From positions 1 through 64,000 of the forward strand of contig JAJPIF010000002.1 of assembly GCA_021324885.1 (NCBI GenBank): a stretch of DNA of 64,000 nt, given 5' to 3'. The notes beneath the pieces were generated by a model. It saw nothing but the letters and a program-made list of their open reading frames with translations, had not been told where the DNA came from and made no database searches. This document shows positions 27,786 to 36,794 of this stretch, in pieces. This DNA is from Pseudomonadota bacterium (GTDB lineage Bacteria > Desulfobacterota > Binatia > Binatales > Binataceae). The translations under genes were made by a program, and so were the position numbers. Positions within the stretch are counted from its first letter, which is position 1. Each line of letters opens with the position of its first letter.

Positions 27786-30700
27786 ATGCTTCAGGCGATA
27801 GTCGGTTTCTCGCTTCGCTTTCGCGGCGTCGTGATCGCTCTGGCGTGTCTGGCGCTCGGGTACGGAATTTATTGCGCGCTGACCGCCAAGCTGGGGGTCT
27901 TTCCGGAGTTCGCGCCACCTGAGGTTGTGATTCAAACCGAAGCGCCCGGCCTGGCGTCCGAGCAGGTGGAAACGCTTGTCACCCAACCAATCGAAACCGA
28001 ACTGCTGGGAATGAACGACGTCTCCAGTATCCGATCACGATCGATACAGGGCCTGTCAGTAATCACCCTCATTTTTCGCGAGGGGACCAATATTTACCTG
28101 GCGCGCGAGCTTGCCGGCGAGCGCCTGGCGGTCGCCGCCAGCCAGATGCCGGCTGGAGTCAGCCCGCCCGAAATGGCGCCGCTTACCTCGGCCACCAGCG
28201 TCTTCCTTACTGTCGGTATTACTTCGCCCAGGCTGAAGCCGATGGACCTCTGGAGTTTCGCCTACTGGACGATGCGTCCGCAGCTGCTCGCCGTGCCCGG
28301 AGTCGCCAAGATCTCGATCTACGGCGGTGGAGTGCGCGAGCTTCAAATTCAGGTCGAGCCGGCAAAGCTGATGGCGTACGGCCTCAGTATCAGCCAGGTG
28401 CTGGCCGCCGCGCGGCAGGCAACCGGAGTCGAAGGCGCCGGTTTTGTCGAAAACGCCAATCAGCGGATCGTCATCCGCACCGAGGGACAATCGGTCACGC
28501 CCGAACAACTGGGTGACGCCGTCCTGACTTCCGCCGGCGGCGCCAGCGTCCGGCTGCGCGACATCGCCAGGGTCAAATGGGCGCCAGAGCCGCTCATCGG
28601 CGATGCCGGAATCCTGGGCAAAGTCGGAGTCATCCTGGTGATGTCCAGCCAATACGGCGCCAACACGCTGGAGGTAACGCAGCGGACGGAAGCCGCGTTG
28701 AAACAACTCGCTCCCATACTTAAGCAACGCGATATCCGCCTGTTTCCCAGTCTGTTCCGCGCCGCGGATTTTATCCAGGTGTCGGTGGCCGGCATCAAAT
28801 CGTCTTTGCTGATCGGCGGCGCGCTGGTGGCGGTCGTGCTCACGCTGTTTCTCTACAATCCGAATACCGCCTTCATCTCCCTGACCGCTATTCCGCTGTC
28901 ATTGTTGATTGCCGTGATTGCGCTGACGGGAATGGGAGCGACGCTCAATACGATCACGCTGGGCGGACTGGCGATCGCGATCGGCGAGGTCGTGGACGAC
29001 GCCATCATCGACGTCGAAAACATCTTTCGCCGGCTCGCTGAAAACCGCACCGCGGCAAATCCGCGGCCGGTTTTCAAAGTCATTCTCGACGCCTCGCTGG
29101 AGGTTCGCAGCGCGGTCGTTTACGCCACTTTCATCGTGGCACTGGTGTTTTTTCCAGTGCTGAAGATGAGCGGCGTCCAGGGAAAAATTTTCGCACCGCT
29201 CGCCCAAGCCTATATCCTGGCGATTTTCGCTTCGCTTGCCGTTGCCTTGACCGTCACGCCCGCGCTGTGTGCGGTGATGCTGACGCGGACGGCGTCGCAG
29301 GAGGAGACCCGCTTCATACGATGGCTCAAACGCGCGCATCGGCGCTGGCTCGAGGTTCTCCTCGAACATCCCGGGGCTCTCATACTGGCGGTGGCGGTCT
29401 TGTGTGTCGGCGCATTCGCCACCTTGCCCCTGTTGGGCGGCAGTTTTCTGCCCGAGCTTCAGGAGAACAGTTTCATCGTTCACATGAACGGAGTGCCAGG
29501 CACTTCGATCGCCGAATCCATGCGCGTGGGAAAACTGGTTACGGCGGCCCTGCTGCGCGAGCCCGAAATCGTAAGCGTCGCGCAGCGCAACGGCCGCGCC
29601 GTGCTGGGCGACGATTGGATGGGACCGCAGCAGAGCGAATTCGACGTGACCATCAAGCCGCTGAAGGGTGAAGACGCGGAGGACGTTCAGCAAAAAATCC
29701 GTGGCATTCTCGCGCGCTTCCCGGGTTTCGACTTCAGTTCCAACTCGTTCCTGACCGAACGCATCGAGGAGACCCTCTCGGGGGAAACCGCCGACGTGGT
29801 TGTGCGAGTTTTCGGCCACGATCTCGAGGTGCTGGATCGGGCGGCCGATGAGATCGCGCGCGTGTTGCGCGCAATTCCCGGGGGAGTTGACGTCAGGGTT
29901 GTGGCGCCCGGCGGGATGCCGCAGATGGTGGTGCGCTTGCGGCCCAATCGCCTCGTGCAGTTCGGCTTTCAGCCGCTCGAGGTGCTTTCCGCGATTCGCA
30001 CCGCCTACCAGGGCACCGCGGTCGCCCAAACTTACGATGGGAACCGGATTTTTCGCGTTTCAGTGATCCTCGACCCTGCCGACCGGCTTGATCCCGAGGC
30101 TTTGGACGGGTTGCTGCTGCGAAATTCCCACGGCGTCGTGGTACCCCTGCGCGAGCTGGCCTCGGTCTCTCTTGAGACCGGGCGTTATGCGATTCTGCAT
30201 GACGGCGGACGGCGGGAACAGATCGTCACCTGCAATGTCGCCGGGCGCGCGCTCGATTCCTTCGTCGCGCAAGCGCAGCAGGAACTCGACGCGATCAAAC
30301 TACCCCCGGATACCTATATCGCATTCAGCGGCGCCGAACGGGCGCGGTCCGGGGCACTGCATCAAATCCTGCTCAACTCGATTGTAGCCGCCGTCCTGAT
30401 TTTCGTATTTCTGTATCTCGCCCTCGGCACGTTGCGCAATCTCGGCCTCGTGCTCCTCAACGTCCCGTTTGCCCTCGTCGGTGGAGTGCTTGCCGCTTGG
30501 ATCGGGGGCGGATATCTGTCCCTGGGATCGATCGTCGGTTTCGTGACTCTGTTCGGAATCACGATGCGCAATTCGATCATGATGATCTCCCACTTCGATC
30601 ATCTGGTGGCCAACGAAGGCATGACCTGGGGACGCGAAGCCGTTTTGCGGGGCGCCTCCGAACGCCTGGTGCCGATCCTGATGACCGCCGCCGTGACCGC

Positions 30701-30881
30701 CCTGGGAATGCTTCCGCTCGCCCTGTGGTCCGGCAGACCGGGCCGCGAGATCGAAGGCCCGATGGCAATCATTATCCTGGGCGGTCTGTTCACCTCGACC
30801 GCGCTCAACCTGCTCGTCCTGCCCAGCCTGGCATTGCGCTACGGACGATTCAGCCCGCATCGTGACGACGATCTTCAATGA
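27786..30881 (+). CDS. Heavy-metal-efflux-type RND transporter (CusA/CzcA family)
   Basis: 1031 residues, 12 membrane helices in two halves. N-terminus (FSLRFRGVVIALACLALGYGIY) and the YGGGVRELQIQVEP, GEVVDDAIIDVENIFRRLAENR, LLGGSFLPELQENSF and FGITMRNSIMMISHF blocks are diagnostic of the HME branch of RND proteins. The acidic motif in helix 4 (VVDDAIIDVEN) supplies proton-coupling Asp residues. It would export a cation or another small molecule from periplasm or cytosol using the proton gradient. The ligand cannot be read from sequence. Its stop overlaps the DedA gene by 4 nt. Confidence 0.95.
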   Translation: MLQAIVGFSLRFRGVVIALACLALGYGIYCALTAKLGVFPEFAPPEVVIQTEAPGLASEQVETLVTQPIETELLGMNDVSSIRSRSIQGLSVITLIFREGTNIYLARELAGERLAVAASQMPAGVSPPEMAPLTSATSVFLTVGITSPRLKPMDLWSFAYWTMRPQLLAVPGVAKISIYGGGVRELQIQVEPAKLMAYGLSISQVLAAARQATGVEGAGFVENANQRIVIRTEGQSVTPEQLGDAVLTSAGGASVRLRDIARVKWAPEPLIGDAGILGKVGVILVMSSQYGANTLEVTQRTEAALKQLAPILKQRDIRLFPSLFRAADFIQVSVAGIKSSLLIGGALVAVVLTLFLYNPNTAFISLTAIPLSLLIAVIALTGMGATLNTITLGGLAIAIGEVVDDAIIDVENIFRRLAENRTAANPRPVFKVILDASLEVRSAVVYATFIVALVFFPVLKMSGVQGKIFAPLAQAYILAIFASLAVALTVTPALCAVMLTRTASQEETRFIRWLKRAHRRWLEVLLEHPGALILAVAVLCVGAFATLPLLGGSFLPELQENSFIVHMNGVPGTSIAESMRVGKLVTAALLREPEIVSVAQRNGRAVLGDDWMGPQQSEFDVTIKPLKGEDAEDVQQKIRGILARFPGFDFSSNSFLTERIEETLSGETADVVVRVFGHDLEVLDRAADEIARVLRAIPGGVDVRVVAPGGMPQMVVRLRPNRLVQFGFQPLEVLSAIRTAYQGTAVAQTYDGNRIFRVSVILDPADRLDPEALDGLLLRNSHGVVVPLRELASVSLETGRYAILHDGGRREQIVTCNVAGRALDSFVAQAQQELDAIKLPPDTYIAFSGAERARSGALHQILLNSIVAAVLIFVFLYLALGTLRNLGLVLLNVPFALVGGVLAAWIGGGYLSLGSIVGFVTLFGITMRNSIMMISHFDHLVANEGMTWGREAVLRGASERLVPILMTAAVTALGMLPLALWSGRPGREIEGPMAIIILGGLFTSTALNLLVLPSLALRYGRFSPHRDDDLQ

Positions 30882-32230
30882 GCAGTATTCTGCGTGCGCT
30901 GCTGAGCCATTCAGGTCTGTGGGCCCTGACGATAGCGTTTGCCGCGGTAACGATGGAATCAGCCGCCTTTGTCGGTCTTGTGATTCCGGGTGAAAGCGTC
31001 GCCCTCATAGTTGGCGCGCTTGCGGGCGCGGGCGTTTTGAACCTGTGGTGGGCTCTCGGCGCGATCGCCGGCGGCGCCATCTGCGGCGACGTCAGCGGCT
31101 ATGTGCTCGGTCGATGGAAAGGCGAGGCGCTGCTCGCCCAATGGGCGCTTGCCCGCCGCCACCATAAGCAGCATCGTCAACAGGTCCAGCGCTACTTCGC
31201 CCGCTGGGGAGCGGCAACGGTGATTATCGGACGGTTCATCGCCATTGGCCGCGCCTTCGTGCCGTTTACCGCTGGTTTGTATCGGATGCCGCCGTGGCGG
31301 TTCGTACCGATGGCGGTGCTGGCGGGCGCAGTCTGGGGCGCCGCCATCGTGGGATTAGGGTACTGGCTGGGCTCCAGATGGAGAATCGTCGAGGAATGGC
31401 TGCGTTCAATCGGTCTCGGGATGCTGGGCTTATTGGTGCTGACGGTGCTGGCTTTCGCGCTGTGGCGATGGCTTTCGCGTCACGAAGAGCAATTGCAGGC
31501 CTTATGGGAGCGGCACTTCGAGCAACGCTTCGGAATTAAAACGGAGCCGCTTTTGGCCTTTTTTCGCGCTCGGCTGTCACCGACCGGATACCTTGGCCTC
31601 CACTTCACGCTGGGAATTATGGTGATGGCCGCCATGACATGGCTGTTTGGCGGGGTTGTCCAGGACATCTTCGCTCAGGACCCGCTGGTTCGAGTTGACC
31701 GGCTGCTGAAGCTCCTGGTCGCCGAGCATCGCACGCCGGCGCTGGATTCAGTGATGGCGGTTGCGGCTTTTCTTGCGGACCCCTATCTCATGCCCGCCGT
31801 GGCGGTGATCGCCGCGGTCACTTTTGCCGCCGCTCGCGACCGAATCATGGCGTTCGCCGCTTTGCCCCTGCTGGCTAGCGCATACGCGATCGGAATCGGT
31901 TTGCGAGAGCTGTTTGAGAACTTTTCGCCCTGGGTTCCACCCTCCCGGGTTGTGCATGGATTTCACGGCTTCCCGAGTATCGCGATGATAATGGCCACCA
32001 ACGCCTATGGGCTGGCCGGTTACGCGCTGGGTACCTACGCGCGCGATTGGCGATGGCGCACGCTCGGCGCGGTAGCCGCCTTTTACCTTGTGATAGTTGC
32101 AGGTTGCGGAGAAGTTTACCGGCAGCAAAATTTGAGCGCGCAGATCGGCGGCTTTGCGGCCGGAGGCTGCTGGCTGGCGATTTGCCTTACAGGCATCCTC
32201 AGTTACGAAAAGTTGCGCACCGCCGCCTGA
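30878..32230 (+). CDS. DedA domain fused to a degenerate PAP2-like domain
   Basis: 450 residues, polytopic. Residues 1-200 form a DedA/SNARE-associated domain (VTMESAAFVGLVIPGESVALIVG; GRFIAIGRAFVPFTAGLYRM), a family of lipid scramblase/undecaprenyl phosphate translocases. Residues about 235-440 have the helical layout of a PAP2 phosphatase, but the three catalytic motifs are changed. KxxxxxxRP gives RELFENFSPWVPP, PSGH gives FPSIAMI (about 365), and SRxxxxxHxxxD gives GEVYRQQNLSAQ (about 411). The domain therefore appears phosphatase-dead. It closes the BlaI-RND transcription unit through a 4-nt overlap with the pump gene and converges on comEC. Confidence 0.85.
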   Translation: MSSILRALLSHSGLWALTIAFAAVTMESAAFVGLVIPGESVALIVGALAGAGVLNLWWALGAIAGGAICGDVSGYVLGRWKGEALLAQWALARRHHKQHRQQVQRYFARWGAATVIIGRFIAIGRAFVPFTAGLYRMPPWRFVPMAVLAGAVWGAAIVGLGYWLGSRWRIVEEWLRSIGLGMLGLLVLTVLAFALWRWLSRHEEQLQALWERHFEQRFGIKTEPLLAFFRARLSPTGYLGLHFTLGIMVMAAMTWLFGGVVQDIFAQDPLVRVDRLLKLLVAEHRTPALDSVMAVAAFLADPYLMPAVAVIAAVTFAAARDRIMAFAALPLLASAYAIGIGLRELFENFSPWVPPSRVVHGFHGFPSIAMIMATNAYGLAGYALGTYARDWRWRTLGAVAAFYLVIVAGCGEVYRQQNLSAQIGGFAAGGCWLAICLTGILSYEKLRTAA

Positions 32231-32274
32231 GTTTGCAATCGGTTCGGCTTTCCTGTGCCTGGTGTGGAATCAAA

Positions 32275-34818
32275 TTAATGGCGGTTGAAAGTCCACACGT
32301 GCAGACGATCGTTTTTGATTTCGAAACCGATCGCGCCTGATTCGTCGGTGCGCAGGACTGTCGCTCCGTCTTCTTGATATCGACGTACAACGACGGGCGA
32401 AGGGAAATGGTAGCGGTTGTGATAGCCATCGGAAATGACCGCGAACTGCGGATGGACCGCTTCGATGAACTCCGGCGTGGACGATGTGATGCTACCGTGA
32501 TGGGGCGCCTTCAGCACAGTCGCGGCCAGCGATTGATCACGCTCGAGCAGCAGCTTCTCGCCCAACGCCTCCAGGTCACCAGTGAAAAGAAAGCCCCATC
32601 GCCCCAGTCTCAGGGCCACCACCATCGAATTGTTGTTGCGGCTGCCCGCTGCGCCCGGCTGCGGACTGAGGCATCGAACCGTCACCCCGCCGATCAGGCT
32701 GGGCGGCGTCGCGGCGTTCACCAGACGGATTCGCGTGTGCGCTTGGGCAAGCCGTTCCTCCAGCCGTTCGTAGCTGAAATCCGTGCTAACGGCGCCCGTG
32801 GTCCAGAACTCCAGCGGACGGAAATTGCGCGCGATAAAAATAAAACCGCCGAAATGATCAATTTCCGGATGGCTCATCACCAGATAATCGACGCGCATGA
32901 TCCGGCGCGACCATAGAAACGGTGCGACCACGCGTTCGCCCATGTCCGAACCGTCTTTAAACGCGCTGCCGCCGTCGATCAGCATCACCCGCGAGCCGGG
33001 AAACTGCACCACCGCCGCATCGCCCTGCCCTACCGACAAAAACGTCACGCGCCAGTCCGGATCGAAGTAGCGCTCGCGCAGCCACCATCCGGCATCAGCG
33101 GCGAGCATGACAACGATTGTCCCCGCAACGATCCAGCGCCAGCGGCGTTGCCAGACATTGGGCGCCGAAACCATGGTTTCCCTCGCTTCAGGGGCGGAGC
33201 CGGGGGGCGGGCTTTTGACCGGAGCACATAACCACAAGCCCAGCAACGCATAGACCAGCGCCAATTCGAACAAATTCGGGGTGAAAGTCCGCACCCACGC
33301 GCCGGGGAGCGCAACAAAAAATCGCGTGAGCCAGTTGGTCAACCCCAGCATCCATCCTGCTATATGGAGCAGCGCGAGGGCCGGCGTGGTCCAGATCAAA
33401 CTCAGCATGGCCGCGACCAGGCCAATCATCATGGCGCCCAATGCCGTCATCGGAACGACGACCGGATTGGCTATCAGGCCCACCAGCGAGAACTGGTTGA
33501 AGTAAAACGCGGTCAGGGGGGCTGTAGCCAATAAGGCGAAAAAAGAAACCGCCAGGTAAGCACCGACTGCCCCGCAAGCCGCGTAAAATGCTTCTCCGCG
33601 CCTTCCCTTCAGCTCCTCTCGCGCGCCTTTCCACCACGCGGCGTAGCGGCGCATTCCGAACACGATTCCCAATACCGCCGCAAAGGAAAGCTGAAAGCCG
33701 ATATCGGCGCTGGACCCCGCAAACGCAATGCAGATAACGATCGCGGCCAGCGCCAGGCTGGCTACAACCTCGCGGCCCCGATCCGCGACTACGGCGCCGG
33801 CGTAGCACAGCACCATGATCAAGGCGCGCAGGGTGGACACGTGTGTTCCCGCAACTGCTGCATAGGCGCTAACCGCTACGCCCGATGCGATGGCGGCGAG
33901 CTTGTTCGCGTGGCCGAGGATCATCAGGCGCGGAAACGGCGCGCATAGAAGCCGGATCAGTACGAATGCCACGGACGCCACAAAGCCGAGATGGAGCCCC
34001 GAAATGACCAGCAGATGGGCCATTCCGCTCAGCGCAAAATCGTCGCGCAGGTGGCGATCGATTTCGCCCCGATCGCCGATAATCAAGGCGCGCATCTCGG
34101 CCCGCTCGGGATAATCAAGACCGCCATCGATGAACGCTCCGATGCGCCGGCGCACGCTTTCGACGGCGCTCCACAAGAACACACGCCGGTAGCCGATCGA
34201 CTCGATCTGGTCCGGTTTGGAAACCAGCGCGGTGGCAGCCACACCCTCACGCGCCATATACAACTGGTAGTCAAACTCGCCCGGATCGCCATAATTGCGC
34301 GGCGCGTGGACACGCGCAGTCACCCTTAGCCGCTCGCCGAGCCGGTAATCAAGCGGATCAACCACGGTAATCCGTACACGGCCCGTGGCGGGAACAAGAT
34401 GGGTGGCGTCGAGGCCGGCCCGCTCGACCCTGAGATAGAGCCGGACTACATCGCGAATCGGTTCCGGCTCGCGATCCAGATAGCCTTCAAAGACAATCGG
34501 CCGGTTATCGGGAAACAATCTGATCGTCGCTTGGGCGTGCGGCGGATCATAAACCTGCTGTGCGGCGACCGTCGCGGAGCCGGCCACAGCGGTTAATGCC
34601 AGCGCCATCGCCAACCCGTTGCGCCCCGACAAAAAGATCAGAGCGGCCGCTGCAGCCACCACGGCCGGTATCCAGATCGGTATCCCTGGCCTCAAACTTC
34701 CGAGCGCATCCCCCATCACCACCGCAACCGCCACCAGATAGACGGCCGGAACCTGCACGCATATAACCGGTGCCCGTGAACGGCTGCCTGCAACCGCAAT
34801 CCCCGCGGAATTCTGCAT
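32275..34818 (-). CDS. comEC: ComEC/Rec2-type DNA-uptake channel
   Basis: 847 residues. Order: N-terminal membrane segments with an OB-like periplasmic domain (GRVRITVVDPLDYRLGERLRVTARVHAP), the competence core (LISGLHLGFVASV, STLRALIM), and a C-terminal metallo-beta-lactamase-like domain. That domain has SVGQGDAAVV, LIDGG, SHPEIDHFGG, FTGDLE and KAPHHGS. The core forms the inner-membrane pore for single-stranded DNA; the MBL-like domain probably degrades the other strand. comF lies 14 kb away. The MBL-like motif reads HPEIDH rather than HxHxDH, as in many ComEC proteins. Confidence 0.93.
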   Translation of the reverse strand: MQNSAGIAVAGSRSRAPVICVQVPAVYLVAVAVVMGDALGSLRPGIPIWIPAVVAAAAALIFLSGRNGLAMALALTAVAGSATVAAQQVYDPPHAQATIRLFPDNRPIVFEGYLDREPEPIRDVVRLYLRVERAGLDATHLVPATGRVRITVVDPLDYRLGERLRVTARVHAPRNYGDPGEFDYQLYMAREGVAATALVSKPDQIESIGYRRVFLWSAVESVRRRIGAFIDGGLDYPERAEMRALIIGDRGEIDRHLRDDFALSGMAHLLVISGLHLGFVASVAFVLIRLLCAPFPRLMILGHANKLAAIASGVAVSAYAAVAGTHVSTLRALIMVLCYAGAVVADRGREVVASLALAAIVICIAFAGSSADIGFQLSFAAVLGIVFGMRRYAAWWKGAREELKGRRGEAFYAACGAVGAYLAVSFFALLATAPLTAFYFNQFSLVGLIANPVVVPMTALGAMMIGLVAAMLSLIWTTPALALLHIAGWMLGLTNWLTRFFVALPGAWVRTFTPNLFELALVYALLGLWLCAPVKSPPPGSAPEARETMVSAPNVWQRRWRWIVAGTIVVMLAADAGWWLRERYFDPDWRVTFLSVGQGDAAVVQFPGSRVMLIDGGSAFKDGSDMGERVVAPFLWSRRIMRVDYLVMSHPEIDHFGGFIFIARNFRPLEFWTTGAVSTDFSYERLEERLAQAHTRIRLVNAATPPSLIGGVTVRCLSPQPGAAGSRNNNSMVVALRLGRWGFLFTGDLEALGEKLLLERDQSLAATVLKAPHHGSITSSTPEFIEAVHPQFAVISDGYHNRYHFPSPVVVRRYQEDGATVLRTDESGAIGFEIKNDRLHVWTFNRH

Positions 34819-34934
34819 TTCCCCCCTTCCGCAGACCTAACGCTCGTCTGCCGGACCAAAGCGCCACTTCGAGCGTCAGGAACCTGTTCTTCTCTCGCTC
34901 CTCACTTTTCTCCCCTCACCCTTCGTCCCCCTTC

Positions 34935-35459
34935 TCAGGGGCGGCCGCCGGTGATCATTATCATCGACGCGACGCCCGCAATCAGTGCGGCCAGGGCCTG
35001 AGTAGCCTGAACGATGTCTGCGTCATTAAGCGCCCCAACCGCGTCGTCCAGACGCTCGACTTCGCTGTTTACCAGCACCTCTTCGCCGCCAGGTGCGGCC
35101 AGGGCCTTGGCGGCTTTGGAAAAGGTCAAAAGGGCGAGATTCTTGATTACGGTCGGAGTGGCAACGTCCATTTCAAGACCGGCCCGCCGCGCGGTGTCAT
35201 GGACCTCTTCAACCGTGAGAAACTCCAGGTGTTCGTAGCGATCCAGAGTGGAGGCGGCGGGGCGAGACAGGTCGGCGGAGGGACGCACGCGCCGCAGTTC
35301 CCGCACCGCGGCCGCCGCGATTGCGTCGGAGAGCGCATCGAGCGCGTCGGGGTCGCTTTGCGCAATCAGCAGATCGGCCAGGGTTTTCATCCGCCGGCTT
35401 TCCGCCGAACGGTTGCCGATGGTCTCGAAGAATCGATCGATGTGAAGGACGAATGCCAT
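34935..35459 (-). CDS. Unknown protein with C-terminal hydrophobic segment
   Basis: 174 residues from ATG 35459, with GGAG upstream; an ATG at 35474 lacks this. Mostly helical and Ala/Asp/Leu-rich, with a clear hydrophobic C-terminal segment (LAALIAGVASMIMIT) that could be a tail anchor. No recognisable motif. It stands alone, 116 nt before comEC on the same strand and divergent from the small membrane protein. Family unknown to me. Confidence 0.65.
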   Translation of the reverse strand: MAFVLHIDRFFETIGNRSAESRRMKTLADLLIAQSDPDALDALSDAIAAAAVRELRRVRPSADLSRPAASTLDRYEHLEFLTVEEVHDTARRAGLEMDVATPTVIKNLALLTFSKAAKALAAPGGEEVLVNSEVERLDDAVGALNDADIVQATQALAALIAGVASMIMITGGRP

Positions 35460-35595
35460 CGCGACTCCTTTCACTTCCGCACGGGCTCGCCGGCCCGACC
35501 ATCACAGTACAATAACGCCGGAGCAGTCGTGCAATCAAAGCATTTTCAGCCTCCTGCTATGGCAAAAGCGGCCCGATCATCCATAATAGGCGATC

Positions 35596-35799
35596 ATGTT
35601 GACGGCATTGGTGGAAGTCGCCGCTCTGCTGGTCGCATTCGCGCTCGGCGTGATGCTCAGTTCCAGCGTGAAAGCTTTCCTGGGTATCGCCGAAGAAGAC
35701 ATCATGGTCGAACTCGGCCTGCTGCGCGAAGACGTTTCAAAACTGGTTCGCGATTTTGAAGCGCGCCTCAAACATCTGGAAGAAAAAGATAACCAATGA
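35596..35799 (+). CDS. Small membrane protein with coiled-coil tail, unknown
   Basis: 67 residues. One membrane helix (residues about 4-22: ALVEVAALLVAFALGVMLSSS) followed by an acidic/basic heptad-rich tail (VELGLLREDVSKLVRDFEARLKHLEEK). Such a shape suits a membrane-tethered assembly factor, but nothing is known here. No strong ribosome site seen. Confidence 0.5.
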   Translation: MLTALVEVAALLVAFALGVMLSSSVKAFLGIAEEDIMVELGLLREDVSKLVRDFEARLKHLEEKDNQ

Positions 35800-35946
35800 G
35801 TTCCGATCCGCGTGGGCGGGCGTCTCCGAGGCCGCAACAATCGCGCCATTGGGCTTTCCAACTGACAGCAAAGCCCGCAATGGACAATTGCCTCTCAGAA
35901 GTATGAAAACAGCCTGGCGCTAACAGCTCGATCCGGGCTTCCTCCG

Positions 35947-36564
35947 TCAACCAGATCTGCGAACCGCGTCGGCCCTTTTAAATCCCGCATTTCTCAAGGC
36001 GTGGTCCGTCTTACTGAAATACAATTGCGCCTGATAGGTGCTGCCATTAAGCAGCGCTTCCTGGCCCATGGCGAGGAAATTTTGCGCGTCTCCGACCTGA
36101 ATTCCCCCGGCCCGCGCCTCATCGATTTCACGGCTTAGCCGCCGATATTCCGTCCAGTAAACACGGTGCCCGCCGCCGACCTCACTATAATCCGCCCAAC
36201 TGGCGTTTTTCTCGACCGGGACGAAGCCGTCGTCCTTCAGCGCCTCCCTCGCCTTGGCGAAATCGCGGCGGGCTTCATTCTGATTGCCATTGAGCAATGC
36301 GTCGCGTCCGGCGTTGTAGAAGGACACCGCGTTGGTTACGATGAACGCTTCCGCTTGCGCCCGGGTGATTTCACTGCGCACCTGGCAGGCCTCGCCCCAT
36401 CCGCCCGACGAGGCATTCCACCAATCACTGTAGTCAACCGCAAAACTGTCGCTGGCTGCGTGGTTGGCCTTGTTACCCGCCTCCTGACTCCCGCAGTACG
36501 CGAAAGCCGGCGCACCGATGATTGCGAAGGCCGCGATCGCGATGATAGCCGTTTGGTTTCTCAT
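35947..36564 (-). CDS. Exported protein with two TPR-like internal repeats
   Basis: 205 residues. Sec-type signal peptide (IIAIAAFAIIGAPAFA) with probable cleavage after APAFA. The mature part has two related units. Residues 81-114 contain RDALLNGNQNEARRDFAKAR and residues 162-195 contain QEALLNGSTYQAQLYFSKTD, both ending A(L)xxxGF. This suggests a duplicated helix-turn-helix repeat, like a short TPR, for protein binding in the periplasm. It follows uvrC's 3' end on the same strand (231 nt). Family not recognised. Confidence 0.7.
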   Translation of the reverse strand: MRNQTAIIAIAAFAIIGAPAFAYCGSQEAGNKANHAASDSFAVDYSDWWNASSGGWGEACQVRSEITRAQAEAFIVTNAVSFYNAGRDALLNGNQNEARRDFAKAREALKDDGFVPVEKNASWADYSEVGGGHRVYWTEYRRLSREIDEARAGGIQVGDAQNFLAMGQEALLNGSTYQAQLYFSKTDHALRNAGFKRADAVRRSG

Positions 36565-36794
36565 GTTGATCTCCCGTTTCGAAGTGGACCGTTATATTGC
36601 GCCGCAGCCATCGGGCCACGCCTCTTAAACTTAGCTTACGCCCTCCCTGGCTGGGGCACATCGATTTCGTGCCCGCACCGGCATTTTATACGGCTAGGGA
36701 GATAGTTGGCGCTTGCATGGGGCACAGCGCAAATTCGGATTACAGAATTGGCATTTTGAGGAACCAAAAACGCCGCTGAAGGCGCCGCCCTGTC

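Noticed and set aside
36766-36784. Possible terminator after uvrC (T5 after a short GC hairpin)
   Set aside because: Only a 4-bp stem can be formed; too weak to list.
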